A DNA stretch of 64,000 nt from Phalacrocorax aristotelis (taxonomy: Eukaryota > Chordata > Aves > Suliformes > Phalacrocoracidae). The translations under genes and the position numbers were made by a program. Of this stretch, positions 43,223-55,980 are shown in pieces. A model generated the notes under the pieces. It was not told the origin of the DNA. It saw only the letters and a program-made list of their open reading frames with translations, and made no database searches. Where the stretch lies: contig NW_027441286.1 of the NCBI RefSeq assembly GCF_949628215.1, positions 124,001-188,000 on the forward strand. The letters are read 5' to 3'. The number at the start of each line of letters is the position of its first letter. The stretch's first letter is position 1.

Positions 43223-45354
43223 ATGGTACACCCCGTGGCTCGAAGCAACCGAGTCGACGGGCGAGGCAGAGGAGGAACAAACTGTGGAGAAAAGAACCAG
43301 AACAATGAAGCGCAAGAGCAGCTATAGTCGAACTTCCCCAAGACTGGTAAAAGTGTACTTAAATTGGAAAAATTGACAGACACCCTTTTTCCTGGTATAT
43401 CGTTAGTTTTATTATCGATAATAGCCCAAACAAATGGAAAAGGAAACCCTCATGAACCCATGAATTGGACAATAATAAACATACAATATCCAAATAAGCC
43501 AATCCAAGCACAAATTATGGAGGGGGGAACAGTTAGTTTCAATATAAGTTTGCGTTACTTAATCGATGAAGAAATGGATAAGAATTGCAAGCCAATTTAT
43601 ATATGCCCGGCATCGAACCCTGGTAAATCATACTGTAATCGTCCAGACCATTATTATTGTGCATACTGGGGATGCGAAACATGGGCCTCTGAATGGTCTG
43701 CATCTGGAGATCAAAATCTAGAAATCAAATGGTCACCACAAATATGTCAAAAGAGAAATTGGAGCTACACAGATAGTTACTATAATGGTATATGTAATCA
43801 TAAAGATATTGGATGTACAGGCATTAATATAACCATAAAAGATCCTAGTCAGGACTTCTGGCTTGTAGGAAAATTTTGGGGAATTAGATATTATGAACAA
43901 GGTGTAGATAGAGGGGGTATTTTTCAAATTATGAAGAAACCGATGCCCCACGATCCTTTGCCAATAGGACCAAATCTGGTCCTGAATCCGCTCACTTCCT
44001 CTGAAGAAAAGATGGCCCCCGTAATTGTCATAACCCCTTCCTCAGGCTCTCCTTCGAAAACAACTAATGATGCTGTGACTGAATTCTCTTTATCCAGAGA
44101 TCTAGAGTTGTCAGAACCCAAGGACCCCTTATGGAATCTAATGCAAGCCTCTTATCGTGCCCTTAATGAAAGCAAACCAAATTTAACTGAAGAATGCTGG
44201 TTATGTTATAATATTAGACCACCATATTTTGAGGCAGTTGGAAAACCAGGTATGATTCGATGGTCTAATGGTTTAAACCCACAAGAATGTCAATGGGATG
44301 ACCAGAAGAATCATACGCAAGGAATTACTATTCAATTAGTAACGGGTCAGGGAAAATGTATAGGCACAGTGCCCGAAAAGTATCAGCCTTTGTGCAGCCG
44401 AACAGTCACTAACACCAATATAGAGAAACACAAAAATAAAAAGGACAAATGGGCTATCCCGAAATCAGGAGCTAAATGAGTTTGTTCAGACATCGGAATA
44501 ACGCCTTGCCTATCCTTGAACGTGTTTAATGAATCTCAGTTTTGCATACAGGTGATTATTGTTCCTCGCCTAATCTATCACACCTCTGAGGAGGTGCTAC
44601 GCCACTTTGAAGGAAACCTGAATAGACAAAAACGAGAGCCAATTACGGCAGTAACCCTAGCTACACTGCTGATAGCGGGTGGAGTTGGAGCAAGTACAGG
44701 CATAGCCTCCCTGGTAAAAGGTCAGGAGTTGCAAAATTTGCAGATGGCTGTAGATGAGGATTTAGCAAAAATAGAGCAATCTATTCAAAATTTAGCCACT
44801 TCAGTAAAATCTTTATCAGAAGTGGTGCTGCAAAATAGGAGAGGATTAGACCTATTGTTCTTAAAGGAAGGAGGGTTATGCGTAGCTCTCAATGAAGAAT
44901 GTTGTTCGTTTGCTGACCATACGGGAGTAGTCCAAGACACCATGTCTGAACTCCGGAAAAGGTTAGAACAACGTAAAAAAGATCGTGAAGCGGGCAAGTT
45001 ATGGTATGAAAGCTGGTTTAATGTTTCACCTTGGCTAACCACTTTTTGTCTGCTTTAGCAAGACCGTTTATTATGTTGATTCTGGGACTTATATTTGGAC
45101 CTTGTATACTACGCTATATTTTACATTTTATTAAAGAACGGTTTGACCCAGCTAAATTGCTTATTTTGACTACAAGGTCTGAAGCAAAATATAAGAGTGT
45201 ATCTATTAATGAAGATGACGATTGTTGTGAATGCATAATGCCACACAAGAACTATGATTGTAATTGTGAGATATTACCTTGTGAGTGTTATGATAAATGT
45301 CGGAATTGTGGAAGAAGATTTGTCTGCAGTGTCGAAAATGAAAGTAGTGTCTAA
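43223..45354 (+). pseudogene. env: Provirus A env (gamma-type), broken
   Basis: Probable start ATG 43223, giving a long, basic leader before the hydrophobic signal region (about 43385-43425). TAG at 43325-43327 interrupts the leader. The surface part is open from there to TGA 44477-44479 and has CWLC (44195-44206) and many N-glycosylation sites. The same frame resumes to 45058 with a furin-type RQKR (44624-44635), a fusion-peptide-like hydrophobic stretch, and CX6CC (44879-44905), the covalent SU-TM arrangement of gamma-type envelopes. A frameshift between about 45031 and 45058 moves the membrane anchor and tail (to 45354) into another frame. The tail is unusually Cys-rich (ten cysteines in about 50 residues). 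No functional envelope can be made from this copy. Confidence 0.88.
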
Positions 45355-45370
45355 TAAACAATAATAGGAT

Positions 45371-45390
45371 AAAAAAGAAAAAGGGGGGAT
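45371..45390 (+). other. Provirus A polypurine tract
   Basis: aaaaaagaaaaaggggggat lies immediately before the 3' LTR and is the expected plus-strand primer site. Confidence 0.88.
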
Positions 45391-45912
45391 TGTGAGAGAC
45401 TGAACTAAGGTATTGTTTATTAAGACTTATGTTAAAGTTCAATGTAAAGCATGCGAAGAATACCTCCCAGGCGTGTTTATGCAAGATAACCACCAGATGT
45501 CCAAACTTATCGACAGAGATAAGACAAGCAACCCCATATATCACCAGGAAGCAGGAAACGACCCCCTAACAACAACTGAAGCATGCGAAGAATACCTCCC
45601 AGGCGTGTTTATGCAAGATAACCACCAGATGTCCAAACTTATCGACAGAGATAAGACAAGCAACCCCATATATCACCAGGAAGCAGGAAACGACCCCCTA
45701 ACAACAACTGAAGCATGCGAAAAGTACCTCCACTATCTCATTGAACATGGAAGTAAAGATGTATAAAGAGAGACTGTTTGAACTGCTCAGGACGGCAGTT
45801 GGCGGAGCGCAGACTCCCCTGCCGTCCAGCGCTGTATTTGCTCATATTCTACTTGCTACAATTAATAAAATTCTAATTGGATTATGATCCATTGTGGTCT
45901 AAATTTATGACA
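45391..45912 (+). repeat. Provirus A 3' LTR (522 bp, duplicated U3 block)
   Basis: Carries two direct copies of the 132-bp U3 block starting agcatgcgaagaatacctcc, upstream of TATA (45762-45767) and AATAAA (45864-45869). Tandem U3 duplications are a common enhancer arrangement in gammaretroviruses. Confidence 0.95.
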
Positions 45913-46153
45913 CCTCACAGTTCCCTCACAGTTCCCTCACAGTTCCCTCACAGTTCCCTCACAGTTCCCTCACAGTTCCCTCACAGTTCCCTCACAGTTC
46001 CCTCACAGTTCCCTCACAGTTCCCTCACAGTTCCCTCACAGTTCCCTCACAGTTCCCTCACAGTTCCCTCACAGTTCCCTCACAGTTCCCTCACAGTTCC
46101 CTCACAGTTCCCTCACAGTTCCCTCACAGTTCCCTCACAGTTCCCTCACAGTT
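45913..46153 (+). repeat. 11-bp minisatellite, unit 3, right piece
   Basis: About 22 copies of cacagttccct, resuming with CCTC, the right target duplication of provirus A. Confidence 0.95.
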
Positions 46154-47466
46154 CATCCCATGGACGGAACCGGGACCTACTGTGAGGCACTGGGAAAGAA
46201 GTGGGAGGAAGCCGGGACAGACCAATATAGCCCAGTATGGACTAGACCAATATAGCCCAGTATGGACTGGAGGGAACTGCGAGGGAACCGCGAGAGAACC
46301 CCACAGAACAAACCATGGGGCACGAGAAGGCAGAGAATTAAGAATTAGGGACAGGGAGCCAGAAAAAAAAAAAGAAAAAAACCAAAGGGAGACAGAGAGC
46401 AAAAGGAATCGCAATGCGTACGGAGAGAAGAGAGAAACAATTCTAGCATAGGGTCACGCGGGAGCCAGGGACAGCAAGATGGAGAAAGGACAGAAGCTAC
46501 AGGCTACAGGGCAGAGAGGGAAGAATTAATGAATAGACACAGAGAGATGGGCAGAAAGACATGGAGAAAGGCTAAAGATCACACGGCCTACAGGGAAGAG
46601 AGAAGAGAGGGAGGAATTTTAAAAACAGGGGCAAGAAGCCAGAGAGAGGGAGAGAGAAGCAACAATAAAATGGGGACAAGCCACAGGGCAGCGAGGAGGG
46701 AATCAATGAATAAGAACACGAGACCAAAGAGAACACAATGTAGAATGGAAAAAAGGAACAGCGGCCTACAGGGAAGGAGGAATTAAAGATCAGGGACTGG
46801 GAGGCAGACAGAGACACATGAAGAAACAAGTGAAAAAAAAGAAAAAAACAAACCAACAGCAATGGGCTACAAAGACAGAGAGGGAGGAAATGAGGAAATA
46901 AAACGTCGCAGCAAGGAGCTGGACAGAGAGAGATGAGGACAAACAAATAGCACGGGTCCACGTGACAGAGAACGTGGAATTAGAACACAGAGAGAGGGAG
47001 CCGGACAGAGAGAGAGGCCGAGAGAAACATCTAGACAGGCTACAGCGGGCAGAGGCAGGAATTAAAACCTAGGGACAGGGAGCTGGACAGAGAGAGATGG
47101 AGGTCACAGGGAACAGCGGTGGCTGCAGGAAGAACAGGAATTCATGAATAGGGAAAGGGAGCTGGACAGAGAAGAACTCAGAAAGGCAAGAACAGTAGCA
47201 GGGTACAGAGCAGAGAAGACGAATTAAAAAGCACGGGGGGAGCGTTGAGGCAGACAGAGAGAGATTAAGAAAAAAGTCACGGGCTACGTGGCAAAGCAGG
47301 AGGAATTCAGAAACGAGGATGGGAACCAAGGGAGAGTGTGCTGGTGAAGGATAACGGGCATTAAAAGTGAGGGACGGGGAGCTGGGAAAAGCGAGGCAGA
47401 GAAAAACAGAATCACAGAGAGAATCACACAAAGCCAAAAAAGAAGAAACTGAACAACAGGAACAGG
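46154..47466 (+). repeat. Purine-rich repeat, left part, unit 3
   Basis: Near-identical to 20524-21836. No gene seen. Confidence 0.85.
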
Positions 47467-48040
47467 TGTAACCAAAGCGATGAAATCAACCAGAGACGGT
47501 GTTCCATTACGGGAACATGGAGCGTACCAATCAGTGCACCTGTCGATCTGCATTTTAGTGCCTAGGCGATCGTTAATGTCAGCAGAACAACAGACAACAT
47601 GCTTCTGTCAGAAAAGGATGACAAAACGCGGTTTCGCTTAGCGGACTGAGAAAACTAGCCAAGACTGCCAAGAGTAAGAGCCGAGAAGCTAAAAGGTAAT
47701 TCCGGCAGGGGGAGATCGCGACCACCGACTCACAGACCACCACCGACCCAAGTAACACCACCTACTCAGAAGAGAACAACGGAAGAGGACAACCGAGCCT
47801 GCGCAGTGATTGACATACGGAACGAGCAAGTTTGTACCCATCGCTAGACAAGACAATAATGACTATGTATGAGTATGTAAAATTTTCATCTACAAATTGT
47901 ACAGGAAAGGTGCGTGAGGTACGCACGCCAGGAGGAGCGATCCCCCGTGCATCCGGCGCCGTGAATATAGAATGCCTGCTCTTTAATACTAAATTGGTGT
48001 TGAGGAGTCGTTTCTGATTTTAACGCGTTTTTCGGTAACA
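47467..48040 (+). repeat. ERV-C copy 3 5' LTR
   Basis: Keeps AATATA at the polyadenylation signal; primer site at 48045-48062. Confidence 0.92.
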
Positions 48041-48461
48041 GTTTTGGCACCCCAGGTGGGAACCTGCTTTTGAATCTCGACGGATCCGTGGGATCGTGGG
48101 ACCTGCAGCCGGCCCCGAGGAATTCTCCGGGAGAGCTTCCGATCCCCGGGCCAGAGAATTCTGAGCAAGATCCCCTGGATTGAGGTAAACAAGGCATTCT
48201 TTGAAGAAGAAACTTAGGTAGAATAATACGTGGGGTTAGTTTCCCACATAGGATAGGATAGCGGGTTTGAGTCCCACAGGCCTGCCCGTAAGGCGCGGCG
48301 AAAGCCACGCAGGGTCGGGGCCAAGAGGTGCCTCGGTTGGTAAGTCTCTGCTAGGCGAAAGCCTGTGGAGCGGGACCCGAGGGTAGGGGAGTCTTCAACA
48401 GGGGGTTGAAGTCTCCAGGGATATCTAGCAGGGGGCTACAGATCCCAGTGGCAGATTTCCA

Positions 48462-49392
48462 GTGAGACCTCTAACGGGGGTTGGAGTCCCTCTGACTAGT
48501 ATTTGTGATAGTGCACTATCACAACTACTAGTCGACTGGGAGACGGGAGCATTACTGAGTAGGAAACCTATCCCACAGAGAACACCTTTGCGATGTATTT
48601 TGAAGCACTGCAAAGACGTCGGGGGCGGTGACCCACTAACTCGGAAACCATTAATTGAATATTGCAATCATTGGTGGCCAACGTATCAATTGGAAGGTGG
48701 GCACAAATGGCCAGAACACGAGACATTGCAATATCGTACCATCTTGCAATTAATGTTGTTTTGTAAAAAGGGAAGGCAAATGGGAAGAAGTGGCATATGT
48801 TGATTTGTTCTTTACACCGTGGAATCATCCCGAGCAGCAGAAACAGCGTGAGGTATGTCCACAAGATTCTACGGCAATGTTTCTGAAAAGAGGAAAACGT
48901 GGTGAGAACTTGAAAGAGTGTTGCTCTACTTGTGATACTGGATACTTCGCTTGATGAAACTGACAAGAAAATAGTATGGAATACAGCCAGAAGGCAGGTG
49001 CAGGGAGCACATGCTAACGGGAATTTACAGAGAACAATGAATAAGAATTTTCCATCTACAAATCCCGAGTGGGACCCTAATCAGCCAGGACCCAGGGGAA
49101 TGTTGACTAGATGTCAGAGAGAGATTTTATTTGGAGTAAGACAAGCAATGCCAAAAGCAATAAATTGGTCAAAATTTATGAAGTGAGACAAGAATTAAGT
49201 GAGTCCCCTTCAGCCTTTATGGAAAGACTGAAGGTGACCACCAGAAAATATACTCATTTGAACCCAGAAAAACCAGAAAAAGCAATTCAGCTGGTCTCTA
49301 TATTCATAAGACAATCAGCCCCAGATGGGGGCGGGGGGAGAGAAAACAACCTTCAGAAACTAGAACAACCTGAATCCAGAGATCTGGGTTAA
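48462..49392 (+). pseudogene. gag: ERV-C copy 3 gag remnant
   Basis: Matrix-like 48462-48803 and capsid-like 48932-49392, with the same breaks as in copies 1 and 2. Confidence 0.85.
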
Positions 49393-49454
49393 ATGCTTGA
49401 AGTAGCTTGGCATGAAGGAGACCAGGGGAATCAACCCTAGCTGAACACCTGGTT

Positions 49455-52449
49455 ACACTGAAGCTACGGAATGAAGAAATAGAATTTTTGGTAGATACGG
49501 GAGCCACTTATTTGGTATTGAATACACGTGAAGAGAAATTTGATCATAAATCAGTAGATGTTGCTAGCGCAACAGGGCAAAGAAAAATTAGCCCCTCTCA
49601 GAGCCATTAAAGTTTAAATTGGAGAAGCAATGGGCAACTCACCAGTTTCTGCATATGCCTGAATGTCCACTGCCTCTGTTATGACGAGATCTATTAGGTC
49701 AATTAGATGCTCAAGTAACTTTTAAAGATGGAGAGATTAAATCACTAATACCAGAATCAAAAGCCACAGAGGCGAGAGCGTTTATGTTACAGGATTCCTC
49801 CAGGGAGGAACGGGTTCCCGAGGAAGTGGAAAACGTAGTAATTCCTTTGGTTTGAGCGAGCGGAGCTCCGGAGCGATCTAAGTGGGCAGAGCCGGTAAAA
49901 GTAACCTTAAAGCCTGGAGCCAAGCCCGTAAGACAAAAACAATACCCTATTAAGCGAGAGGCTCGAAAAGGATTACAGAAGTTAATTATAAAATTTTTCA
50001 GAATATGAGCTTTTAGTGGAATGTGAATCAGAATATAGTACTCCTGTGTCGCCAGTAAAGAAATCTAGAGGCAAAGAGTATTAGCTAGTTCACGATTTAA
50101 GGGCTATAAATCAGGTGGTCCAAGATATACATCCGGTAGTAGCTAATCCATACACTTTACTGACCTCTTTTAAAGGAGGAGCATAAATGGTTTACTGTAC
50201 TAGATTTGAAGGACGCCTTCTTTTGCATACCTCCAGGCATAAAAAGTCAAAGCCTATTTGCTTTGGAATGGGAAAGCCCCACCACAGAATGAAAGACACA
50301 GCTACCATGGACCGTACTTCCACAAGGATTTAAAATTAGTCCTACGATACTTGAGACTCAGCTGGCAAAAAAAAATTAGAGATATAGAAAAAACAGAACC
50401 CAGGGAGAGGCATCTTGTTACAGAATGCGGATGACATTCTGATAGCGGCACAAAGTAAAGAAAAATGTTTTGAAATTTTTAAATTTTCTCGGCCAAGGAA
50501 GATGCGGAGTTTCCAGAAACAAAACCCAAATAGGAAAAGAAGCAGCCATTTATTTAGGATTTGAAATATCTCAAAGACAAAGACAATTAGAAAGTGAAAA
50601 GAAAGAAACTATTTGTCAAATTCCCGAACCTAGCAGCCCGAAGGAACTGAGAGCTTTTCTGAAAACAATGAAATAGCATCAGCTCTGGATTCTGAACTAT
50701 AGACTGTATGTAAAACCATTATTTGAGGCATTGAAAGACTCAAAAGGATAAATATTTAACCTGGACGCCCGGATGCCAAACGGCATTCAAAGAACTGAAA
50801 AGAGCCTCGATGATGGCCCCTGCATTAGGCCTACCTGATTTCGCTAAACCTTTTGAGTTGTTTGTCCACGAAAGACAACATTTAGCCCTTAGAGTGCTGA
50901 CACAGCGACTGGGAACCTGGAAGAGACCTGTGGGCTACTTCTCCAAACAACCTGACCACGCGAGTAAAAGATGGCCTAGGTGTTTACGGGCAGTAGCAAC
51001 AACAGCGCTGCCGATCCGGGAAGCCCCAAAGTTAACAATGGGACAGAAGATGACAGTATATGTCCCGCACATAGCGGTGACTGTTTTAGAACAAAAGGGG
51101 GGTCGTTGGCTATCCCTTAGCAGAATGTTGAAATATCAAGTTGTTCTGTTAGAACAAGACGATGTGGAATCGAAGACTACTGCTATACTGAATCCTGCTA
51201 TGTTTTTAACAACAGAAAACCTTACGGACAATTTAGAACACGATCGCTTGCTAACTATTGAACAAGTCTATTCCAGCAGACCAGACCTGAGACACAAACC
51301 TCTGGGAAAATCCTGATCTGGAGTTGTTTACAGATGGAAGAAGCTCTGGGCGAGAAGAGAAGCGAATGGCCGGATATGCTGTCGTTATCGCCGCCGAGGG
51401 AATGGAGTCAGGGGTGCTGCCTGCAAACACCTCAGCACAGAAAGCAGCATTGGTAGCATTGAAGCGAGCTCTGCGAATGGCAGAAGGACAAAGGATAAAT
51501 ATCTAGACTGATTCCAAACGTGCATTTGGTGTGATCCACGATCATGGAGCTATTGGGAAGGAGAAAGGACTGCCATCAGCCCAAGAATCATCAATACAGC
51601 ATAAAGAAGAAATTCTCCAACTTCCGGAAGACGTGCAGAAACCAAAAGAAGTGGCGGTAAAGCGTTGCAAAGCTCATCAATTTGGCCAGACGGCTGTAAA
51701 CATAAGCAAACGACTGACCGATAAAGCTGCAAAGAGGACTGCAGAGCAAGGTATCCTTGCACTAGTACCAGTAAAACAGATCAGAATTCCAAAGTTGAAA
51801 CCGAGATATAATAAATTGGATGAGCAATTAGCAGAACAATTGGAAGCATCACAAAACACAGAGAGATGGTAGGTAACACCAGAAAAACAAGTAATAACAA
51901 CAACCACCCCACAAGTTATGACAGAACTTGCAAAAGAAAACCATGAGCAAACACATTAGGCTGTAGGCGCTACGGTTTTGAGTTTAAAAACATCTGTAGC
52001 GTGTGTAGGCACGACAAGAATAGTTAAACCCATAGTAGCTAAGTGTCCAATCTGTCCTAGAAATAATCCCCTGAACCAAAGGAAACAACCTTTAGGCGTA
52101 ACAAAACAAAAAATTCTCCCGGAAATTATTAGCAAATTAAGTTCTCTGAGTTACCCAGACAAAATAGATAGAGCAGTATTTGTCAGTGCTGATTGACAAA
52201 TTTTCTAGATGGCCAGCAGCTTTCTCGTGCTGCACCGACAAAGCTAGAGTAGTAGTTAAGACGTTGCTGAAGGAAATAATACCAAGATTTAGAGTGCCAA
52301 CGGGAATGTCCTCTGATAGAGCACCACATTTTTTTGCAGAGGTACTTCAACAAATTAATAAAATTTTGGGTAGAAAATGGGACCTGCATACACCCTGGAG
52401 ACCACAATCAAGTGAAAAATTTCAGAACATGAAGCAAACACTAAACTGA
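49455..52449 (+). pseudogene. pol: ERV-C copy 3 pro-pol remnant
   Basis: Same order of fragments and same stops as copy 2, including the TAG at 51504-51506. Confidence 0.88.
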
Positions 52450-52523
52450 CATAGTGGAATATTATTGATCTAGGATGGAAGTATTGAGAAAATTATTATT
52501 TCAGAACTTCCAAACAGGGGAAA

Positions 52524-53086
52524 TGTAACCAAAGTGATGAAATCAACCAGAGACGGTGTTCCATTACGGGAACATGGAGCGTACCAATCAGCGTATCTGT
52601 CGATCTGCATTTTAGTCCGTAGGCGATCATTAATGCGAACAGAACAACAGACAACGTGCTTCTGTCAGAAAAGGATGACAAAACGCGGTTTCGCTTAGCG
52701 GACTGAGAAAACTAGCCAAGACTGCCAAGAGTAAGAGCCGAGAAGCTAAAAGGTAATTCCGGCAGGGGGAGATCGCGACCACCGACTCACAGACCACCAC
52801 CGACCCAAGTAACAGAAGAGAACAACGGAAGAGGACAACCGAGCCTGCGCAGCGATTTACATACGGAACGAGCAAGTTTGTACCAATCAGCAGACAGGAC
52901 AATAATGAATATGTATGAATACGTAAAACATTGATCTACAAATTGTACGGGAAAGGTGCGTGAGGTACGCACGCCAGGAGGAGCGATCCCCCGTGCATCC
53001 GGCGCCGCGAATAAAGAATGCCTGCTCTTTAATACTAAATTGGTGTTGAGGAGTCGTTTCCGATTTTAACGCGTTTTTCGGTAACA
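52524..53086 (+). repeat. ERV-C copy 3 3' LTR
   Basis: 563 bp, shares the 11-bp deletion with the copy 2 3' LTR. Confidence 0.92.
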
Positions 53087-53326
53087 CAGGGAGTCAGATC
53101 AAGAGAGCCAGAGAACAACAAAACACCGACAGGCTACAGGACAGAGCAGGAGGAATAAAAAAAAAAAAAAAACGGAGCCAGAGCCAGGCAGAGAGAGGCA
53201 GAGAAAGAAAAAGGAGCCACAGGCTACAGGACAGAGAGAGGGAGGACTGAAAAGACGGGGAGGCAGGGAGACACTCAGAGCGAGATGGAGAAAGAAGGTG
53301 CGGGGGGGCTCAAAAAAAAAAAGTAA
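53087..53326 (+). repeat. Purine-rich repeat, right part, unit 4
   Basis: As in unit 3, but the poly-G tract is only 7 long (53302-53308). Confidence 0.85.
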
Positions 53327-54549
53327 ATTTTGCAGCAGGTAAGGAAAGAGAGGGGGCCGGGGGAGAGACAGGGAGGGCCCAGGACGTACAAGAGAGGCAA
53401 CGGGGCCCCAGTGGCCCAGGACTCACCGCGACTCTCGCTCTCAGCGCTGCTGGCACAATTTAGCCGTTCAGATGCTTCTTTCCCCTCCTCTCCTCCCTGC
53501 CTCTTCTGCAGCTCCAGACTCTAGGCCGTCCTCCACCTGAAGAGAATACGTGGGTATCTTACAGCTCTTACCAGATGAGGCTTCCTAGGCACGTAGCCTA
53601 GCTCGCTCGTGCACTACACGCCCGTACCCAACTCCGGGTTACGCGTACAGACCCTACGGTGCACGTTGGTGGCCTGGCCCGCTGCGGGCTATGAAGGGGG
53701 ATCCTTCCTCCCCCACCTGCATGGACAGGCTCTCTCTTGCCTGCGGCAGGAAGGCAGCTGGCAGCCAGAGCACCTTCAGTTTCTTCTTCTTTACCTTTCG
53801 TTGGCGTCTCCAGCTTCAGCTGAGGCAGCTCCTGTCCGCAGCCGGGAAGGGCTTTGTCTATCCCTTTTCGGCCCTGCGCTGCGAGGACGGCGAGGACGGG
53901 CAGAGAGAAGCCACGCGAGCCTGAGACGGCCGCAGGCAACGGCATCCCCGGGGGAAGGACAGACAACCACGTCCTCAGCACGGTCTCTGGGAGAGGGAAA
54001 GAAGAAACAGTGACCGTCATTACCGTCGATCGACCCTGGCCAAAGCCTCTCCTTCCGCAGGGGCTTCTGGACACACCGCTCCCTCCCCACGCTACTGCTA
54101 AGGGCCCCTGCGCCAAGGGGGAATCCAGTGCGCTTGAGGGACGGCTTGCTGCCTTCACGACAGGGCCTGGGGGCGGCCTAAGGCTATGCAGCACGCTTAT
54201 GGGGAGGTGCCGGAGCTGGGGGCAGGCGCACGGGGCAAGGGGGGCCAGGGGAGGCTGAGCGGGACCTCCGGTGGGCCGGGGACGCGGCCATCATCTGCAC
54301 CCTGGGCACGGGGAAAAGGTCATCGTCCTCCTCCTTTCCCTCTTCCCTTCTGTCAGCTCCCGGGGAACTCACCGCTTCTCGGGAAGCGGCCGCACCCGCA
54401 AGCCCCCAGTAATCAACACGAATCCAACCCCAAAAATACACCTCGCGTACCGTACGCGCCACGGCCGGCCGGCACCCGAGCGCCGGAAGACCGCGCCTCC
54501 CGCCATGCCCGGCGAACCACGTGACAGGGCCGGCAGCCACTGCGCCAGG

Positions 54550-54630
54550 AATACAGCTCCCGGCATGCTCTGCGGCACAACCCGGCCGCCCGGCAGCCGC
54601 AAGGACTACAGCTCCCGGCATGCTCTGCGG
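54550..54630 (-). promoter_or_regulatory. Paired ZNF143-type motifs, unit 4
   Basis: Motif starts at 54552 and 54607, 55 bp apart, unchanged. Confidence 0.7.
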
Positions 54631-55609
54631 CACAACCCGGCCGCCCGGCGGCCGGTTTGATGCGGAGCCACCCAGCATCCCTGCGAGCACAGCTGCAGGC
54701 GCAACAGCAGTTACGCAGCCACAACTAGGCACTAAACAAAGGCTTTCCAACACTGGAGGTCTAGAACAGGTAGACATTAGCACAGAAGCACAAGGGGCTC
54801 CGTCACCCTGCACAAATCTCCCCGTGCCTACACACGCACACGTTCAGAAGTTAGTTATCAGAAAACGCCCGACTCAGCCATTTGCCACAGTCACGAGACT
54901 CACGACATGATAACACGACATGACACGCGAGGTGGGCTCAGAGTTTTAAGGCAAGAAATACCTCCCACGCCCCCCACCCGAGATCTTTCAGGGTCCACAC
55001 CTGCCATCGCCCCGCACCAAACCTACCCGGCCAAAGGCTTTCAGGTGGCCCGAAACACTGTACACAGAAAATAACCAGGGACAGACCTGCATTGTTCGGA
55101 AGCGAACGATGCCCGACCGGGGCTCCTCTGCGGGGCACGGAGCCCCCCGGCCCCGCCCGGAGACACACACCCGCCCCCCGCTGCCCGAACTCACCCACCA
55201 GCGCTCTCCGGCCCCCGGACACGGCCGCGCTGCTCTCTCAGGCGGCTGCCGCAGGCGAGGCTCGGGCACCGCCAGGCCTCCAGCCGTCCCGAGGGGCTGC
55301 CGGACACCGCAGGGGATGGCTGCCGGCGGCCGGACCGCCGCGGCGCTCCCCGCCCAGCTCCGAGCAGGCTCCGCCGGCCGCGGGCTTCCCACGCCGGGCC
55401 GCAGAGGGGCCCCGGCACCGCACAGGGACGCCTCGCGACCCGGCCGCCACACGCACCGGCCCTTCGGCCTCCACACGCACCGCTCCCGCCCCCGCTCCGA
55501 CGCGCCGCGCACGCGCCACCGGAAGCCCGAGCCCCGCGGGGCGGCCCTTAAAGGGCGGCCGGAAGGAACGGCCCCCACCGGCCCCGCCACCGCGCCCAGC
55601 CGGTGAGCG

Positions 55610-55626
55610 CCAGCGCCCCCTGCTGG
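55610..55626 (-). promoter_or_regulatory. CTCF consensus motif, unit 4
   Basis: ccagcgccccctgctgg, identical to the other three units. Confidence 0.75.
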
Positions 55627-55912
55627 CCGGGCCGCGCTCAGCTCGCGAGGGCGCCGAGGGCCGGGCGGGGCGGGGCGGGACGCGCCGGCTCGGGGCCAGC
55701 GCCTTCTCGGGGCGAGCGGGAAACCCCTGCGGGCCCCGGTCACGGCCGGGCACAGCCGCGCGCCCTCCGAGAGCTGCTGAACGGGGCTGCCGCTCGTGAC
55801 ACATACCGAGCCGTCTGCGACGGGAGCGGGCAGAGGAGGAAGGGGCCGGCGGCCGCGGGGCCTGGCCCCAGGCGGGGGGGGGGGGCTGGGGCCCGGGGGG
55901 CCGCCCCCCTCC

Positions 55913-55980
55913 TCACAGTTCCCTCACAGTTCCCTCACAGTTCCCTCACAGTTCCCTCACAGTTCCCTCACAGTTCCCTC
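55913..55980 (+). repeat. 11-bp minisatellite, unit 4, left piece
   Basis: About six copies of cacagttccct ending in CCTC at the provirus A LTR, the same junction as in unit 3. No right piece follows in the window. Confidence 0.95.

Larger units (their letters stand above)
30345..45912 (+). mobile_element. Provirus A, gamma-like ERV with gag, pol and broken env
   Basis: LTR-to-LTR element with target duplication CCTC (30341-30344, 45913-45916). Order: 5' LTR, tRNA-His-type primer site, leader, gag (split by a nested ERV-L), pro-pol in the gag frame after one UAG, a Cys-rich accessory frame, env, polypurine tract, 3' LTR. One zinc knuckle in Gag, a GPY/F-type motif at the integrase C-terminus, a CWLC plus CX6CC envelope and a 4-bp duplication all point to a gammaretrovirus-like (class I) ERV. 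It sits in the 11-bp minisatellite of unit 3. Confidence 0.95.
47467..53086 (+). mobile_element. ERV-C copy 3
   Basis: Offset 25626 bp from copy 2 through the interior. 5' LTR 47467-48040 (574 bp, 4 bp shorter at aaccaacc), 3' LTR 52524-53086 (563 bp). Same internal lesions and same CAGG flanks. Confidence 0.93.
53327..55912. other. CpG-rich promoter-like segment, unit 4
   Basis: As in units 1-3 and closest to unit 3. The candidate minus-strand exon lies at 54373-54506. Confidence 0.6.
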
